A stretch of DNA of 64,000 bases, taken from NCBI GenBank assembly GCA_963669155.1, contig OZ022593.1, positions 9,735,772 through 9,799,771 of the forward strand. The letters are read 5' to 3'. A program made the translations under genes and the position numbers. Shown here piece after piece: positions 1-14,312 of the stretch. Origin of the DNA: Arbacia lixula (Eukaryota > Echinodermata > Echinoidea > Arbacioida > Arbaciidae). Under the pieces are notes generated by a model. That model did not search any database, had not been told where the DNA came from, and saw only the letters and a list, made by a program, of their open reading frames with translations. The stretch's first letter is position 1. Every line of letters begins with the position of its first letter.

Positions 1-62
1 CCCACCCCACCCCCCTGGTGCTGGTTTGATTGACGGGAGGAGGTGCGGGGGGGGGGGGGGGG

Positions 63-1560
63 GGGGGTCAGGTGGAGGAGTGGGTACAAATATTTGGAGG
101 GTATCTGCTTGGGGTATGCTAGGTCATGAGGTAGGGGACAAGACTGGACATTGGCATTCACATAATGTGTGTGTGTGTGTTTTGCAGACTTATATGCTTT
201 TCACATTGGCAAAAATTTCCTTAGCCCCTGTACTATTGGTCGGGCTAAGGGGGGGGGGGGGGGGGCTTAGCCACAACCACATCTTGCAATGGAATATAAT
301 GATATCTTGGAGGGTACATATGAAAAATAGTAACCATCACAGACTAGTCATTGTAGTAATAGAATATGTGTCTTCTCAAAGTTAGCAACATGTAGCATGA
401 GGTATCGTTACATAATCTTGAGTCATAGGCACACTCTGTTCTCCAGAATCATGCATAGTTGAAAAGGTGAAACTTTATGAAACATAAAGAGTCAGATTCA
501 TCAATAAGTATAAATACTGAATTACCATATATTGATACTTCATGCCTCATTCACATTCAGTAGTGGATTTAAGTATGCTTATGTGGGATTTAAAGACAGC
601 CAGTCCCTTTTTCAGATCACCACAAAACCATCGAAACATTGGCTAAACATATAGAGAAGTGTTAGCAAGCTCTATATTCACAATTTGAGACTGATACGTA
701 GTGTAAAATTCAAATAATGCCCGTAACAACGTCTGATTAATAGTCTTTACCTCAGGCTCTTAGCAGTTTGTGTTGAAATATCTGCTTTATTGATTAATCT
801 GTTTATTAAATTATAAAACGCATTATGAAAAAATTGTTCTATGGAAGGAATCATCTCCAAAGTTTGGTAATTACTCATAAAATTAGGATTTCACACACGC
901 ATAATAACCACATAGATACTGTAACAAAGACTAATACTTTTTTCGTAGTACGAAAAAAATCGGTTTGAAATTTAACGGCTGAAATTTTTTACATACAGAA
1001 AGCTTCAACATGCTATATTCTTAGAAATGGTCTTGAATCACACTTTCTTCAATTTACGATCGTGATAGACGATTTCAAATTTTAAGCTTGCAAAAGGGAC
1101 GGACAATCTTTAAGGAAACATACAAGTATATAATTATGCTATATTACAACTTGTGGACGTCATGCACTGAAATTGATACGACTGTCACAAATTTTGATCT
1201 CCGTTCCTCTACCTTCAGAAGTGTCCAGAAAAAGTGGAACAATAATGAGAAGCTTTATGTATGTAATAAAACTGACACTTACTTTTACTTGGGAACTATG
1301 TAGGCCTACAGAGATATTGGAGATGAAAGTGTAGAAAGAATCTTTTTTTTATTGGTACTTTATCTGAGTGTATTTAATCATCATTTGTGTGTAAAATGTG
1401 TGCCTTACTATAAGGAAGATTTTGTATTCATCGCTGAAGAGAAACGGGTCTAGAGAATATGAAGGAAGGGAGAGAACAGAGAGAAATGCAAATGTATATA
1501 TATACATATTTGTCCAAATGGAAGATTGAGCTGAATCTATCAAGTGCCATCATTATACTA
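63..1560. other. Intergenic, no gene seen
   Basis: AT-rich sequence with G runs near 46-67 and 250-268. Frames are short and show no family features. Nothing else supported. Confidence 0.5.
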
Positions 1561-1739
1561 TAATTGTGCATGGACTGGAGGGAAGAGAGAGGAAATGGAG
1601 AGAGAGAGGGGGGGGGGATAAAAAATAAAGAAGCCTACATGCATTCATCAAAGTGTAATAATGAGCTGAAATCACAAATGAAGCAACCTGTATTTGCAAG
1701 TGCCATGAGTAATTGTGCCATACTTATGAATGAATCAAA

Positions 1740-2299
1740 TGGGGGGAGAGAGGGAGAGAGAGAGAGAGAGAGAGAGGGTGGGTAGGGGTGGAGAGAGGGA
1801 CAGAAAAAGGACAATGCATTGTCAAAAGTGTAATAATGAGCTGAAATTACGAAGAGTGAAAGAGTAGTTAGCAAGTCACTTAGATGTGGTGAGCACTCAG
1901 AAAGAAAGAAAGAAAGAAAGAGAATGAGGGTAAGACGCAGGGAGAGAGAGGAAAAGAAACAGAAAGAAAGAGAATTGAGGTAAGACAAAGGAAGAGAGGG
2001 AAAAAAAAATGTGGGCAAGACACAGGAAGAGAGGTGGGAAAGACATAGAAACAGAGAGAAAGAAAGAGAACTAGGATAAGACACATGGAATGAAAGGAGG
2101 AAAGAAGAGAGGGAGAAAAAAAGAACAAGGGTAAGATGCAGGAAGAAAAGGGAGAGGGAGATAGAGTGAGAGGAGTAGAGAAAGGAAGAGAATGAGGGTA
2201 AAACAAAGGAAGAGAGAAGAAGGGGAAGAGAGAGAAGGGAAAAAGACATTTAGAAAAGAAAAAGAGTAAAAAATAAAATATAGAGAGAGATGTAGAAGC

Positions 2300-2351
<52 letters not shown>

Positions 2352-2500
2352 GACAGACAGACAGGCAGACAGACAGACAGACAGACAGACAGAAACAGAG
2401 AAAAACAGAAACAGATATTGAGAGAGGGAGAAAGAGAGAGAGAGAGAAAAAAAGAGGGAGAGAGAGAGAGAGAGGAGGAGGAGGAAAAAGGAGGAATGGG
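1740..2500. repeat. Purine-rich GA tract with (ACAG)n
   Basis: Imperfect AG/AAAG repeats, with (AAAG)n near 1897-1920, (GA)n at 2311-2343 and (ACAG)n at 2344-2392. Long Ser/Leu/Phe frames on the - strand are by-products. Confidence 0.85.
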
Positions 2501-2940
2501 CAAGCTTTGGCAGCAGTGGTTGAAAGCCAGACCAGTTTGATGGACGAAGCCAGCCCCCATGCTGTGTAATTGTGCCTCAAACCCTCCGTGGTGGTGGTGG
2601 TGGTGATGGTGGTGATGGGGACAGTGGTAGAAACAGGAGCAGCGGTAGTAATGGTGGAGGAAGGCAATCGTGTCCCCGCCCGCCGAGTCCGGCATTCTCT
2701 CTCCTCCCCGTCTCTCTCCATCTCGTCGTCATGACTTCCTCTGCAGGATGCGATCCCATCCTCCCGCCTCCAGCCCACTGGAATATCAGACCTCCTGCCT
2801 CGGCCAACAATTGGGAGAGACGGAGGGGGGAGAGAGAGGGGAAGAATGGGGAGTTAGAAATGGGAGGGGTGGTTGTCAAGAGTGGGGAGCAGCATCCCCC
2901 TTCTCCCCCACCCCCCTCCTCCCAAGAACACCTTTTGTTT
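2500..2940. other. GC-rich block after the GA tract
   Basis: Contains (GGT)n near 2590-2620 and several overlapping frames of 80-180 codons on both strands. Composition is biased (Gly/Pro/Ser) and no family is recognisable. It could be a UTR or CpG-rich promoter, but no splice or conservation evidence is visible. Confidence 0.3.
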
Positions 2941-3026
2941 AACCCTATGTGTAGCAGATTAATAGCTGTTCTATGGGATTTATATGTATTGTACAAAAAA
3001 TGCATCAATCGTGCCCAAAGAGGTAA
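2939..3026 (-). repeat. Dispersed 90-base TTAA repeat, reverse orientation
   Basis: Reads TTAACCCTATGTGTAGCAG ... gtgcccaaagagGTAA on the + strand, with gctgttctatgggatttat, the reverse complement of the usual aaatcccatagagcagc. Part of a second reverse copy follows near 3060-3120. Confidence 0.55.
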
Positions 3027-4919
3027 CACTAGATTACTGCATCTGAACTTCTGTCACTGTAACACTTTGTCTGGCCAATTAACTGCTGCCCTATGTGATT
3101 TGTGTTTACTCCCCTGTTAAAAATCTATTAATGGCTCATTAAGAGATAGTCAACCCAATATCCTGTATCTTCCTGTATCTTGGGAGCATTGCGCAAAATT
3201 GACCTATAGTGTGCTATGTATAGATGACATATATACTGGGATGTATGTGTTCGGCTGAGTTATGTGTTTATTTTTTTCACCATTTATGTGCACATTGACA
3301 TTGAGCAAATTGACATATATAGTGTGCTTTGTTTAGATAAAATATATACTGCGATGTATGTTAGAGAGTCCTGCTGATTCTGTGCTAGATTTTCTTCCTC
3401 TGTTATCATTGAACATGTCATTATTTTACTTTACTAGTTTGTTCCTGTAGATTGATACGGAAAGGCGCACACTATTTGCTATTTCACTATTTATATGCCA
3501 TATATCTTTGTGTACTTTTCACCCGAAATATGCATAAATCTCGCAAAGCAACATTTTGTTTGACTCTGGAAGGGTTAAAAGACATCTCTTTGAAGAGTCT
3601 ATAAAACTCAATAAACTTCAGGATCCTTTCTCTTTCCCTCTTTTGTGTGTTTTGTTTCCCTAGCTTGTCACTTTTCTCGTTCTACCTGTGCCTTCCATTC
3701 TCTCTCTTTTCCCTACCACACTTGTTTCCCAATTCTTTTCTTCTTGAACTCACGCATGTTGCACAATTCTCACTCCTTTGTCTGTCTGTTTCATTGCCTG
3801 TTCCACTCTCATATGAAGAATGACATGGAGCACTCCACCCAACCGTAGAAAGAAGCTTGCATATCGCATTCAGTAAATAATGATATTATTACAACTATAT
3901 GAGATTTTCTGGACGGCTAAGGTGCTCGGACATTGTCTCATATCAAATTATCCAGAGTCAATCCGCGGAGGTAAGAGAGGCAGGTAGCACTACGGGTGTA
4001 GAAATTAAGCTAAGCTGCAATGGGTAATCCATTTCTAAGGTTGATGGTGTGTCTGAAGGGAGAAAGGGGAGGGGGAAGCTGAAAGGGAGGGGGGGGGGGG
4101 AAGGGGGAGACATGTGTATACTTTGATATACCTGTACCAAGCGGGGGGGATCTTTAATTTATTTGCGAGGGTTACTTTTCAAGCCTCATGTCATACAATG
4201 GGACATTCTTGGCCATTTTGCACTGTACCCTATGAAGATAAATGACGTTCCATGGGGTTCTTTTCTTTCCTACAAGAGCATTTTTGGCACTATTGGGCAT
4301 TTCAGAGGCTAAATCACCCCTGAACCCCCATGAAATCCCCCCCCCCATACCAAGAGGCTAGTGCACACTCTACGTCATATTATGTTATATTACACAATAC
4401 CCATTGACAGGAAATGAGCCAATATGCAGTATGATTTGTGTGCGTGCGATATCGTCCATACAGCATATTGCATTTTTAGAAGAAACCCCTCATATTCAAT
4501 TCATTTTGAATTAATGTGAAGTGAAGCCTTTTCAATGTTATTTAAAGATCATAGGAAGACAAGTTTCGAACAAATATTTGTTCCCAGTTATCATGAATTA
4601 TTCATAATGCAATCAGCGTCTGGATGATCAGTTATATTCTTGCCAATTTGCAATCGTTCATGGCTAGCTTGTTTACTCTTTATCTTTTAAGATTTGAAAG
4701 GAGATTTACATAATTATACCCCTTTTTTTTTCTTTGACGTGTAGCGGGGGCGACATTTTCTTTGCACTTGGATCGTGATGTATTCTCAGCACGGACTATT
4801 ATTCGACAACAAAGCTCCCAAAGTGCTTATAGCATGCGAGGGGAAGAAAGGGGTGGTTTTTATTTAGCGCAGGGGATGTAAATCCCATATCATTCGTCAG
4901 CCGTCGGTATGCTGGGGCG

Positions 4920-5365
4920 GACTGGTACCTCATGGTATGTGTGCAACACTACAAACTGTACAAAACATTGGCTGCGTTCACATTGCCAGTTTGAAATTGG
5001 ACGTAATATACTGTTATTACTGTATGGGGAATGTATGTAAGTTGGTATGTTCACAGCAGTACTGCAAATTGTGAAAGACATTAGGAAAATTCACATTGCC
5101 ATTTTAAAATCATTTGGAATGCCTGCATTAGGAGTATGACTAATTTTGGTATATATTAGTGCAATACTACAGACTGTATAAAACATTGGCTGTGTTCACG
5201 TTGCCAGTTTAGAATCATTTGGAATGCCCTGTATTGGGGAGTATGATTCATTTTGGTATGTGCACACTACTACAAACTGTACAAACCATAGTCTGTGTTC
5301 ACATTACATAGTTTGAAATGGTTTAGAATGTCCTGTATATGGAATAAGATTTAATGTGGTAGATA
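4920..5365. repeat. Degenerate tandem repeat, unit about 115-125 bases, 4 copies
   Basis: Recurring order: tggtatgtg, actacaaactgtacaaa, acattggctg(c/t)gttcacattgcc, agttt(g/a)gaat, gaatg(c)cctgtat. Units are diverged and contain no ORF. Confidence 0.6.
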
Positions 5366-5483
5366 CATCTGAATCCTTCTCTCCCGCTCATTACAGATGA
5401 TGTCATCCTTAGAATATATAAACATGTATGGAGTTTTATTTAAGACTCCTTTAAAGCAAACTTGGTGTTGAGCTCTGAATTTT

Positions 5484-7320
5484 AGTGTACATCTTATTTC
5501 TTACTCTAAGTTTGCTGTTTGGCATGTTCAACTCTTTGTGCAATAAGCAAACTGCTGCTCTATGGAATTTGTGTGTATTACTTGTTGTTATGTTACATAT
5601 GTTATGTTACATACCAGCGGTATACACAGTATTGACATATGTTGTTGTACCTTTACAACTGATTTTGACTAAATGTTTTTAAAAGCAAACTTTTCCTCAG
5701 CAATTCAAATTAACATTGTGATACATGTATGAATTTTGAGTTGTGTTTCTATTCACCAGACATCCCTGAAAAAATTGTTTTTATAGGAATGCTGATTCTG
5801 ACTCAAAACGGATATAAACGGGGCCAATATCTCCTTAGTTAATTACTCTTTGCCAGTGATAGCAAGCACTACTTATTTTCATTCAGCGTTTGACCGAGCA
5901 AGAGTGTTTGTTCTCTTTGCGATAATGAGGTATTGCTCCACGGTGCATTTCACCTAAACCTGTATTAATATTGGTAGTTTCTAGGACATCCCTTTTTAAG
6001 CTAATTGAACTGGTGCTCACAGCTAGTGGATCGATGGATCGACATCCTTATGATAATAATGATAATGTGCATTTCTAATGCGCCTTATCTATCAAATCTG
6101 ATACGCTGGCCATGGAGTTTACATTGTATGTCACTTAAACATATTAGACAATAACACTAAATTGATACTGATATGAGCCATATTGTATAAACATCTAATG
6201 GATTTGATGAAACAGCTGTTATAGAATTGTTGCAGTAGTGACATTTAATGAAAATACATGCGATTTGACCATATCTGTACAAGGTAACATAACATCCTAC
6301 CTATCAGTACAACTTAAGTATAATATGGAATTGGGTATTTATTATTGTTTAGTGAATAGTTCTTGATGCTATATAGTATAAAGCACATTGAAAACAAAGA
6401 ATATTTTAATAAGCGGAGTTGTACCTCCACATCCCTTTCTGTCCATAAAATAATCTATTTACTGTTTTCATTAGTAAGAATTTGGTGTGAGTAATGATTT
6501 CAATGTGAAATCATGTGTAGAATATGCCATGAAGAATGTTGAAAGGAAGGAGTGGGGAAGAAAATAATACCCCTAAGTTTCATTTCACTATGAACATGGT
6601 TTTTTGTTATGCGGACAAAATGTAAACGGGAATCTTTCAAATTTTGTCCTCATAAGAAAAGACCATGTTCGTAGTATTTACCCCCTGCAATGCAAAAAAG
6701 AGCCCCTTTAAAAAAGAGAAATCTGCATTGAATATATTTCATTACATCTGGCTCGACAAAATGTGTGTGATTTTGAAGCTCAGTAGAAGCTTTACTTTAA
6801 CAGTGGTGTCTCATGCTAATAGTGATAGCACACAAGTTATGCTCTATTCTTTAACATGCACATAACTTGCACTCCATCCCAGGACAATAGTGCAACTCTG
6901 TTAGTAGTCGTGCACATTTCGTGACGTACCGTCTTCCTCATGCAGTTAGCCGCTGCATTCGTCATAGCTCATCTAGATCGGCCGGAGCGCCCTTTTTTTT
7001 CTTTACCTTTTGCGTTCCCTCAGCAATTCACCCAAGCTTGCTGAGCTAAAGATAAACTTTTTTTTTGCCTGTCACGGCCGATTGAATTTGACTGGATGGC
7101 AGCGCAATTATGTGCTCTGTCCCTAAATATCACTCCTAATTGCGCGATACACATTAGAGAGATATGACGAGATGGTCGAGAAACGCGGGCCACACGCCAG
7201 TACGGCGCAAGGACTAGCCATGTGCTTTCGTGTTTTGGGGGGTAGCGTAGGTAGCTGGGGTGTAATTGGTAAAAAAAATTGATGTTGAATATTTAATGAG
7301 AATTGCTAGATACAGTATAT
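5484..7320. other. Intergenic, no gene seen
   Basis: AT-rich. A diverged reverse 90-base repeat lies near 5510-5600. CpG content rises at about 6900-7210, with no ORF of note. Confidence 0.4.
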
Positions 7321-7352
7321 TTATGGGAGCCCTTCAGTTGTACTATGAAGGT

Positions 7353-7940
<588 letters not shown>

Positions 7941-8439
7941 AAGAAGAAGAAGAAGAATTATCTTGGAAGGAGATGGGGAAAATAAATCCAGGAATGGAAA
8001 TAAAAAGCGATAATTGATTTAAAAGACAAGCATTGATCACATTTTGATAAACAACGTGATCAATTAAAAAATGGCCAAGAGAAGATGACAGATAAAAAAG
8101 ATGATACAGAAACTATTTTGGACTTTGGGAAAATCAAAATTGTACATTGTCTAAATTTGTGAATATAATGCATTGGATGTGTGTCAAACCTATTCTTATT
8201 TAGTAGCGCTATATAAATGAGTGTATTGTATGGTATTATGTTTGATAAGCTGATGGGTGAAGATGCTTGGAGCGAGCGAGAGTGAAGAGAAAATAAAGAT
8301 TGGGGAAAAAGGAATATCTAATAAAAATAATGAAAAGGGCCAACCGGAAAGGCACTACTCGTCCATTCGAGAGCAGAGCGAGAAAGACGGCATTAAGCTA
8401 CATGTGTAAGTAGAGACGCACATATAAAGAGAGGGCTGT

Positions 8440-8790
8440 AGAGTGGATGGATGGTAGGGGTGGGGGGGGGGGGCGCAGCGGGAAAAGTCACAAATTGAAG
8501 AAAAATGGAGTGGAGTCGCTCGTTTGGGGGCACAGTGCACTTTCCTTCTGTGAATTATCTGGTATATGCATTAACTCATCAAACTTCTCCCGTCCTTGTG
8601 GGCCAGATAGGGACGGGGTGGCGGCGGTTCGGGTCGCGGGTTATTGCAAAGCGAGCGTTTTTGTTCAAGGTGTGCCTGATGGGGCCGCCATGTCTCTATA
8701 CCAAACCAAGGAGAAGGGTTAGTCCTTGCACCGCCCCCCCTCCCCTCCACAAAAGGCGCCGACCTGGTAATTTTGATAGGGGGTGTTAAT
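8440..8790. other. CpG-rich block, function unknown
   Basis: Denser in CpG than its surroundings (ggcggcggttcgggtcgcgg). Two overlapping frames of about 90 codons cross it without family features. Possible promoter or diverged repeat. Confidence 0.3.
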
Positions 8791-9579
8791 TGTTAAACAA
8801 GGAAGAGGATCCCAGTGATTTGAGCCCAATTGCTCTCTAATTTCTGCACTTTTTCACCGCCCGGTCCCCGCAAAAAGTACAGCGATTTCTGAGGAATACA
8901 AGTTTCCCTCCCCTCTTAAACTCCTCCTCCTCCCCCAATCTCTTGCTTGTTAACCATCTCTGTACCAAGCTATGAAAACCCCATTGGTTTGTTACTCATG
9001 AGTGTGCCTAGTGTGAGATTGAAGAGGGTAATATGTTACCCCCCCCTCTTCCAAGTTCAACAACGAGTTAATGCTGTCATATTTCTTTTTATAGACTTTT
9101 AGTCAAACCTGTCAAAAGTCAGACAGAAACAGTCATCTTGAAAGACAGCTGGCAAGGTTAATTGCATTTAGTTGCATCCGAAGAAGTAAGAAATACTATT
9201 TTTTTTATACTATGCAAGTTGTCTTGCTACACAAGTATTCATTGTGATATTTGTTCAGACTGTAAATATTGCAGGATGAGGACAAGAAATTAAAATGTAA
9301 GCGAGAAAGTGAAGCTGTTTCCAACTCATCATTTTCAAGCGGACTGTTGCTTTAAGTGCACTTTCTTTCCCCCCTGACTTCCATATAGGTATCACTTTCC
9401 CCGCATATCAAGTAGCATTGTTTTTTAGCTGTCGGGTGTACGTATGTATGTATGGAGTGACATACAGCTGTGAGACATCAGAATTGATTTTGCCATTTTC
9501 ATATCGCTGCCAGGCAAAGGGTACGTGACCCCGGAATGTACAAATGGAGAATGTGACATGGTGTGTGTGAGCTTTCTCA

Positions 9580-9683
9580 TCAACTCTTTATGTGCCGTAT
9601 TTGTATTTTTTTCACCGTAATTCACAAATTCACATAAATCCCATATCCTGAAGATTAAGCTCACGTGGCATACAAAAGGTTAA
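9580..9683 (+). repeat. Dispersed TTAA repeat, longer variant
   Basis: caactctttatgtgccgta ... ggcatacaaaaggTTAA, with cacataaatcccatatcctg inside. About 104 bases. Confidence 0.5.
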
Positions 9684-9785
9684 AAAGTATCTTATTGCAG
9701 TATTATAATTGTTTTGCAGGCGAAAAGCAAAGGTGCAAATGTGTGAAAACCTCCCATTGGATTGAACAATGGCACAAACATGTGT

Positions 9786-9992
9786 AGCCTAGTTCTCAGG
9801 CTGTTGGACATTTCAAATTCAAACAACTACAAGTTGACATTGGGTCTGAAACTGACTAGACTATTCCTCTTATGCTACAGTCCATCCATCTTTGGGTATG
9901 CTTGAGAATGATTAGTCTACTGCAGCCAGACAGGGGTTTTTTCCCCATAAAGTTTGGATTTGAAATGCCCGACAGCCAGGAAGCCAGGCCAA
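9786..9992. mobile_element. Inverted-repeat element (GCTTCCAGGCTG family)
   Basis: Left tagcctagttctcaggctgt and right acagccaggaagccaggcc are inverted, with further pairing of aaattcaaac and gtttggattt inside. Other copies lie at 38331-38530, 61073-61283 and at the right edge of the window. Confidence 0.6.
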
Positions 9993-10425
9993 ATGGTAGA
10001 AAGATGGATAAAGCTCGCATAATTTCACCATGTTTCAAATTTACACTATGTTGAGCATGTGCTGTCATGGGATCAGCCATTTGAATTGTTTTGAATATAC
10101 TGTATATGAGCATGAATATACCCTTCCATATATAAGTATGTTTTTTATAAAAACAAATAACATCCTATAGCACCTTACTGATCGTAAATATTGAGTAAAA
10201 ATTAAGAAAATATGCATTACCCTACTTAGCCAAAATTGATATTTTTAAGTCGATATTAATACAAGTTCAACCTTTAAAGACACATTGGGCTTGCCAATGT
10301 TTTCCTACTTGATTAGCCTAAATCAGTAGTTTAATGTAGATATGAATGAAAAGCATTTCCATCTTTTAAGTGCTGATTCTTGAGAGATTGGATGTGAACA
10401 ACCCCGTATGAGAACCGTACATTAA

Positions 10426-10632
10426 AGGGAGAAAGTTCATCCTGAAGGTACATTGTTTTAATGATACCAGTAAAATGAAAGTAACATGTTGGTAAAGGAA
10501 AATCTGTCAAAAGATAAGAATGTTATGACTTTTTAAAGTCTTCATTTTGTTACCTTCGAACTTTCACCGATATGTTTGCTTCATGTTTGTGCTTCTATTA
10601 AAACCGACAGAACTTCAGGGTGGACTTTCCCT
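10426..10632. mobile_element. Small TTAA element abutting the 528-base MITE
   Basis: TTAA-AGGGAGAAAGTTCATCCTGAAG (read as two parts) ... ACTTCAGGGTGGACTTTCCCT-TTAA. Its right-hand TTAA is also the left TTAA of the next element. T2-like termini. Confidence 0.7.
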
Positions 10633-10636
10633 TTAA

Positions 10637-11164
10637 AGGGTTACTAAATTAGAAAAATAAGTTCCCCCTAATCTATGTAAAATTATCCACTAAAAGCGAA
10701 TTTCACATTCGTTTGCCGCAATAAAGTCTCATTTTGACGAAAATTTGAAAAAAACGCACACCTCCAGTGACGTCAGAGAAGTCCAAATGCCATTAATACC
10801 AACGGCGTGAATAAAATATTTTATTCATGCCGTCCAAACAATACGTTACCAATGGGAACCCCAAAGCTTGTCCGAGGTTTGTCTGAATAGCAACAACTTA
10901 TGGATTCAAAGTGCATTCCATCCATTGAATCTGAATGACAAGATACAGGTGAATGCAATAACGCGTTACTACGCAGTTAGGGGGAAAGTTTTGAATACAT
11001 TACGAAAATGGTCTATTGCTGACGTCCATACAATCTATGGAATTCTGACTTCTCATACGTCACTGGAGGCGTGCGTTTTTTCAAATTTTTGTTAAAATGA
11101 GGCTTTTTTAGCGGATAATTTTACATAGATTAGTGGGAACTTATTTTTCTAATTTAGTAACCCT
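10637..11164. mobile_element. TTAA MITE with long TIRs, copy 1
   Basis: Flanked by TTAA (10633-10636 and 11165-11168), with ends AGGGTTACTAAATTAG and CTAATTTAGTAACCCT. TIRs of over 100 bases include acattcgtttgccgcaataa on the left; the right TIR has lost that block. The interior contains ccaaagcttgtccgaggttt. T2/Kolobok-type ends. 528 bases, no transposase ORF. Confidence 0.88.
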
Positions 11165-11168
11165 TTAA

Positions 11169-11199
11169 AACTGACTGAACTTCAGGGTGGATTTTCCCT
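11169..11199. repeat. Second copy of the small element's 3' end
   Basis: Ctgactgaacttcagggtgg followed by attttccct-TTAA repeats the end of 10426-10632 on the far side of the 528-base MITE. The 31-base piece has TTAA on both sides. Confidence 0.7.
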
Positions 11200-11203
11200 T
11201 TAA

Positions 11204-14200
11204 CCCCTGTTGTGAAAACGGTGCTCTATGGAATTGTGGGTATGAATGACCATGGACCTATTATGGATGGACTGTCGACAGATGACTTCCTTTGATCCAA
11301 TTATGTTCACCAGCCGCTGCCTCATAAAAATGCACAACACTCAGGTGTTTTTGAACAAAAAGCTGCATTTCTAATTAGGCAATGGAGTCCTGTTCACGAC
11401 ACAAGAAAGGTTGATCTGGGCAATCTGTCAACCTCTCTGTTTTGAGTTCACAGTTCCTTTGAATACAAAAACAGGGCAATTTTGATCAATTTCTTCTCAT
11501 GTCATGTGCATCTCGTAAAAACATACAAATTTCCAATTGCAAAAACATTCAATAAAAAACAGTAAGATGTATACCAATTGTAAATTGTAGAAAGAATGTG
11601 ATGAATGACTTGAATGATAATTTTTAACTCACTGTGTAAAGCATATTGTCAGTAAAATACAGGTTGTTTCTGTTGAAGGTGGAAAATACGCATTAAAGGT
11701 TTTACTACTATATTTTAGGTTAAATGCTGTCACGTTTTCTCCTGCTTCTGTTCTGAAAGGATTATGAAATAAAACTTGATGATGATATGGGAATTGGGCA
11801 ATTAGGCTAGCCTCCAAGCATACATCCTGCATGTATATCATCCTGGACTGAACAAAAGATGCAACCGTAAAAGATTAACGAGAACCAATAAAGATGCAAG
11901 GTCTGAACACCAGATTATGGCCATTATAAAACTCTTCAAGGCCAGCGTATATCAACTAACAATCCATGCGCTGCATGTAGTTGTCACTGGCTGAATGATT
12001 CTAGCTCCCATATCGGGGGACTGAAATGTTCAGAATTTTAATACTGGATAAAAACCCATCAATATTTGCAATGGCTACTTTTCAAGACTGATGTAATGAA
12101 ACAAACGTGTTGACCAATGGTTGGGACTGTACACTGCTCAGAGGAGAAATGCGTGCTCATAGGGGCAGTTTTGTTATCTGTGGGGGCTGGTTTGGGCATT
12201 GCGGGGGCTGAAAAAAGGTTCTGAGCCCCCATGCACTTTTTTCGCTAGTTTGTATGTACAAGTGCATTTGGGACCAAGTACTATAAATGAGTGCTTTGGT
12301 GCTATAACTTTTGATATCAACTATTCAAAATGATAAGAGATGTATCACATGAAAGGGCACACAGTTTTGCTCTACAAAGCTCTTTGTCCCAAATGTTCGA
12401 GGTGGCTTTCGCCAGTGTTAAACCTCTGCTGTATGAACAAATTAACAATTTTTTGGGCAAAGACTACTCTTACTACTACGACTTCTATTAAAGTCTGCAA
12501 GTCCCCAGTGTCAAATACCAGGCAAATAATAGGCCCAGTGAATAAGATTAACATACCCAATTCATATCAAAGAACATCACCATACTTTTTTTTTGTAAAG
12601 GGCAAGGTGAAAAACCTGATTTACCATGTGCAGTGATGTTTATAACATTATCCAGATTGAAAAGATGTGTGTAATATGTTTTTTTTTTAATTTGATAGTT
12701 TTTTATTTTCATTTCAGCAGATTTAACATGGATAAGTTACCATTTGAGATGCAGATTGTATTTATTGTATTATTGTATTATTGTATTATTAACTAGAAAA
12801 GTGTTCTGTGAGGGTAAGGCTCTTTATATTTATAAAGAAGAAGGACTTTGCTTTATAGTATTCACCAAATCATAACCCAGTCTGCTATGATGCTGTAGAA
12901 AAAAAATGCTATAAATCACGATTCCTTTTGATTTACCAATTGCCGGCTTACCAATGACTAATTTAATCCTTAAAAAAGGATCAACCTGACATTAATCATA
13001 GGCGGAATCCTGTGCCCGTTCTGAATCATTTCCAATCGGTGACTTCACTCGGATGATCTATTATTCAGCTAATAACTAGGCTTTTCATCATTGATTTACT
13101 TCGCTCACTAGATAGCTCTCCCCCTTTAGTAATTCATACTAATTTTCAACAGGCATATCACACACATGAACCATGTACGTCAGTGTGGTCAGTATGCGTT
13201 TTGAAGCAACGTGTATAGATATGTATGTAGATATCAGAAATGTAGTTGGTAAATCACAAAACCATTGATGAACAGCATTACTACATAACTTTTTTTAATT
13301 GTACCATAAATGATATCAGCTTTCATGAAAATCCAAAGAATACTTATGATTTGGTAGATCAATCCTTTTATTACATTTAATATTTTCATGAAAGTATATA
13401 TGTTTTCTGGGGGAAGTTTTTGCCTCGTGTGTATATCCAACGTTATTATACTTCTTGTATGTCATTTCTCTAATACCAAATAACTTGAGAAAATGATATG
13501 ATTGTTATTGTCATTGTCATTGTTATTGTCGTTGTCAATGTCAATGTCATTGTCATCCATGTATGTATTTCAGTGCACAATCCAAGGAGTGATGATGCAG
13601 TGTATTCCCAAAGACACTATTGAAGCATCCCACCTACAACCGAACGTACCATTGTGGAAACAAGACTACCCCCTCCCCCCCCCCCCCCTCCCCACCCTGC
13701 ACTGGCTTCACATGAAAAAGCAGATTTTTGAAGTGTCTCTCTGACCTTACCCATCTAGTAATGTGCTGGTATTGATAAAGGTATAAATGCCTCATGGGCA
13801 TGCTGGCAGCTCCTGTCCCCGTTTTCTACAGCTCATATATTTTTGGTTTACATTCTATAGAATGTTGCAGGGTAGGACGTGAGAACAATACGGAAATGGC
13901 TTTTACGACCTTGAAAATGACATGGTGTACTTTCAAGTATAGGGAATTTATTGTGTTGCAGGGTGACAGGTAGAATCTTTTTTTTTTTTTTACTGTGACA
14001 ACAAAACGTAAGAGTCATCTAAAATAGATGTAAGGGGTTATGAAAACTACAAGAAGATGGGATTTGCAGAGGCCATTAGCAAGAACGAGCATTAAAAACA
14101 AAGAATTGATAATGCTTTAAAGAAATATGATATTTGTAACCTGCTCATGAACTGATGTTGTGCTTGTGATTTATTGTAATGCATAGAGTTGACTTGCACT

Positions 14201-14220
14201 ACATGAATGAACTTGTGTAT
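11204..14220. other. Intergenic, no gene seen
   Basis: AT-rich; a diverged TTAA repeat at 11203-11290, (TATTG)n near 12760-12790 and the attgtc repeat at 13500. No coding signal. Confidence 0.4.
13500..13558. repeat. (ATTGTC)n short repeat
   Basis: Variants of attgtc and attgtt repeated about ten times. Confidence 0.75.
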
Positions 14221-14312
14221 TAACCTTGAACTCTTTATGCACCTGACATACACTGCCTGATGAAACCTGCGTGCATTACTAATGTAAGGAGACCTCCGTG
14301 GTGCAAGAAGAA

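Noticed and set aside
1635-2695. Long Ser/Leu/Phe-rich frames on the - strand
   Set aside because: They are low-complexity products of the GA-rich tract; overlapping frames are equally open.
8505-8789. 94-codon frame in a CpG-rich block
   Set aside because: No family feature, no splice context, and an overlapping frame on the same strand is equally open.
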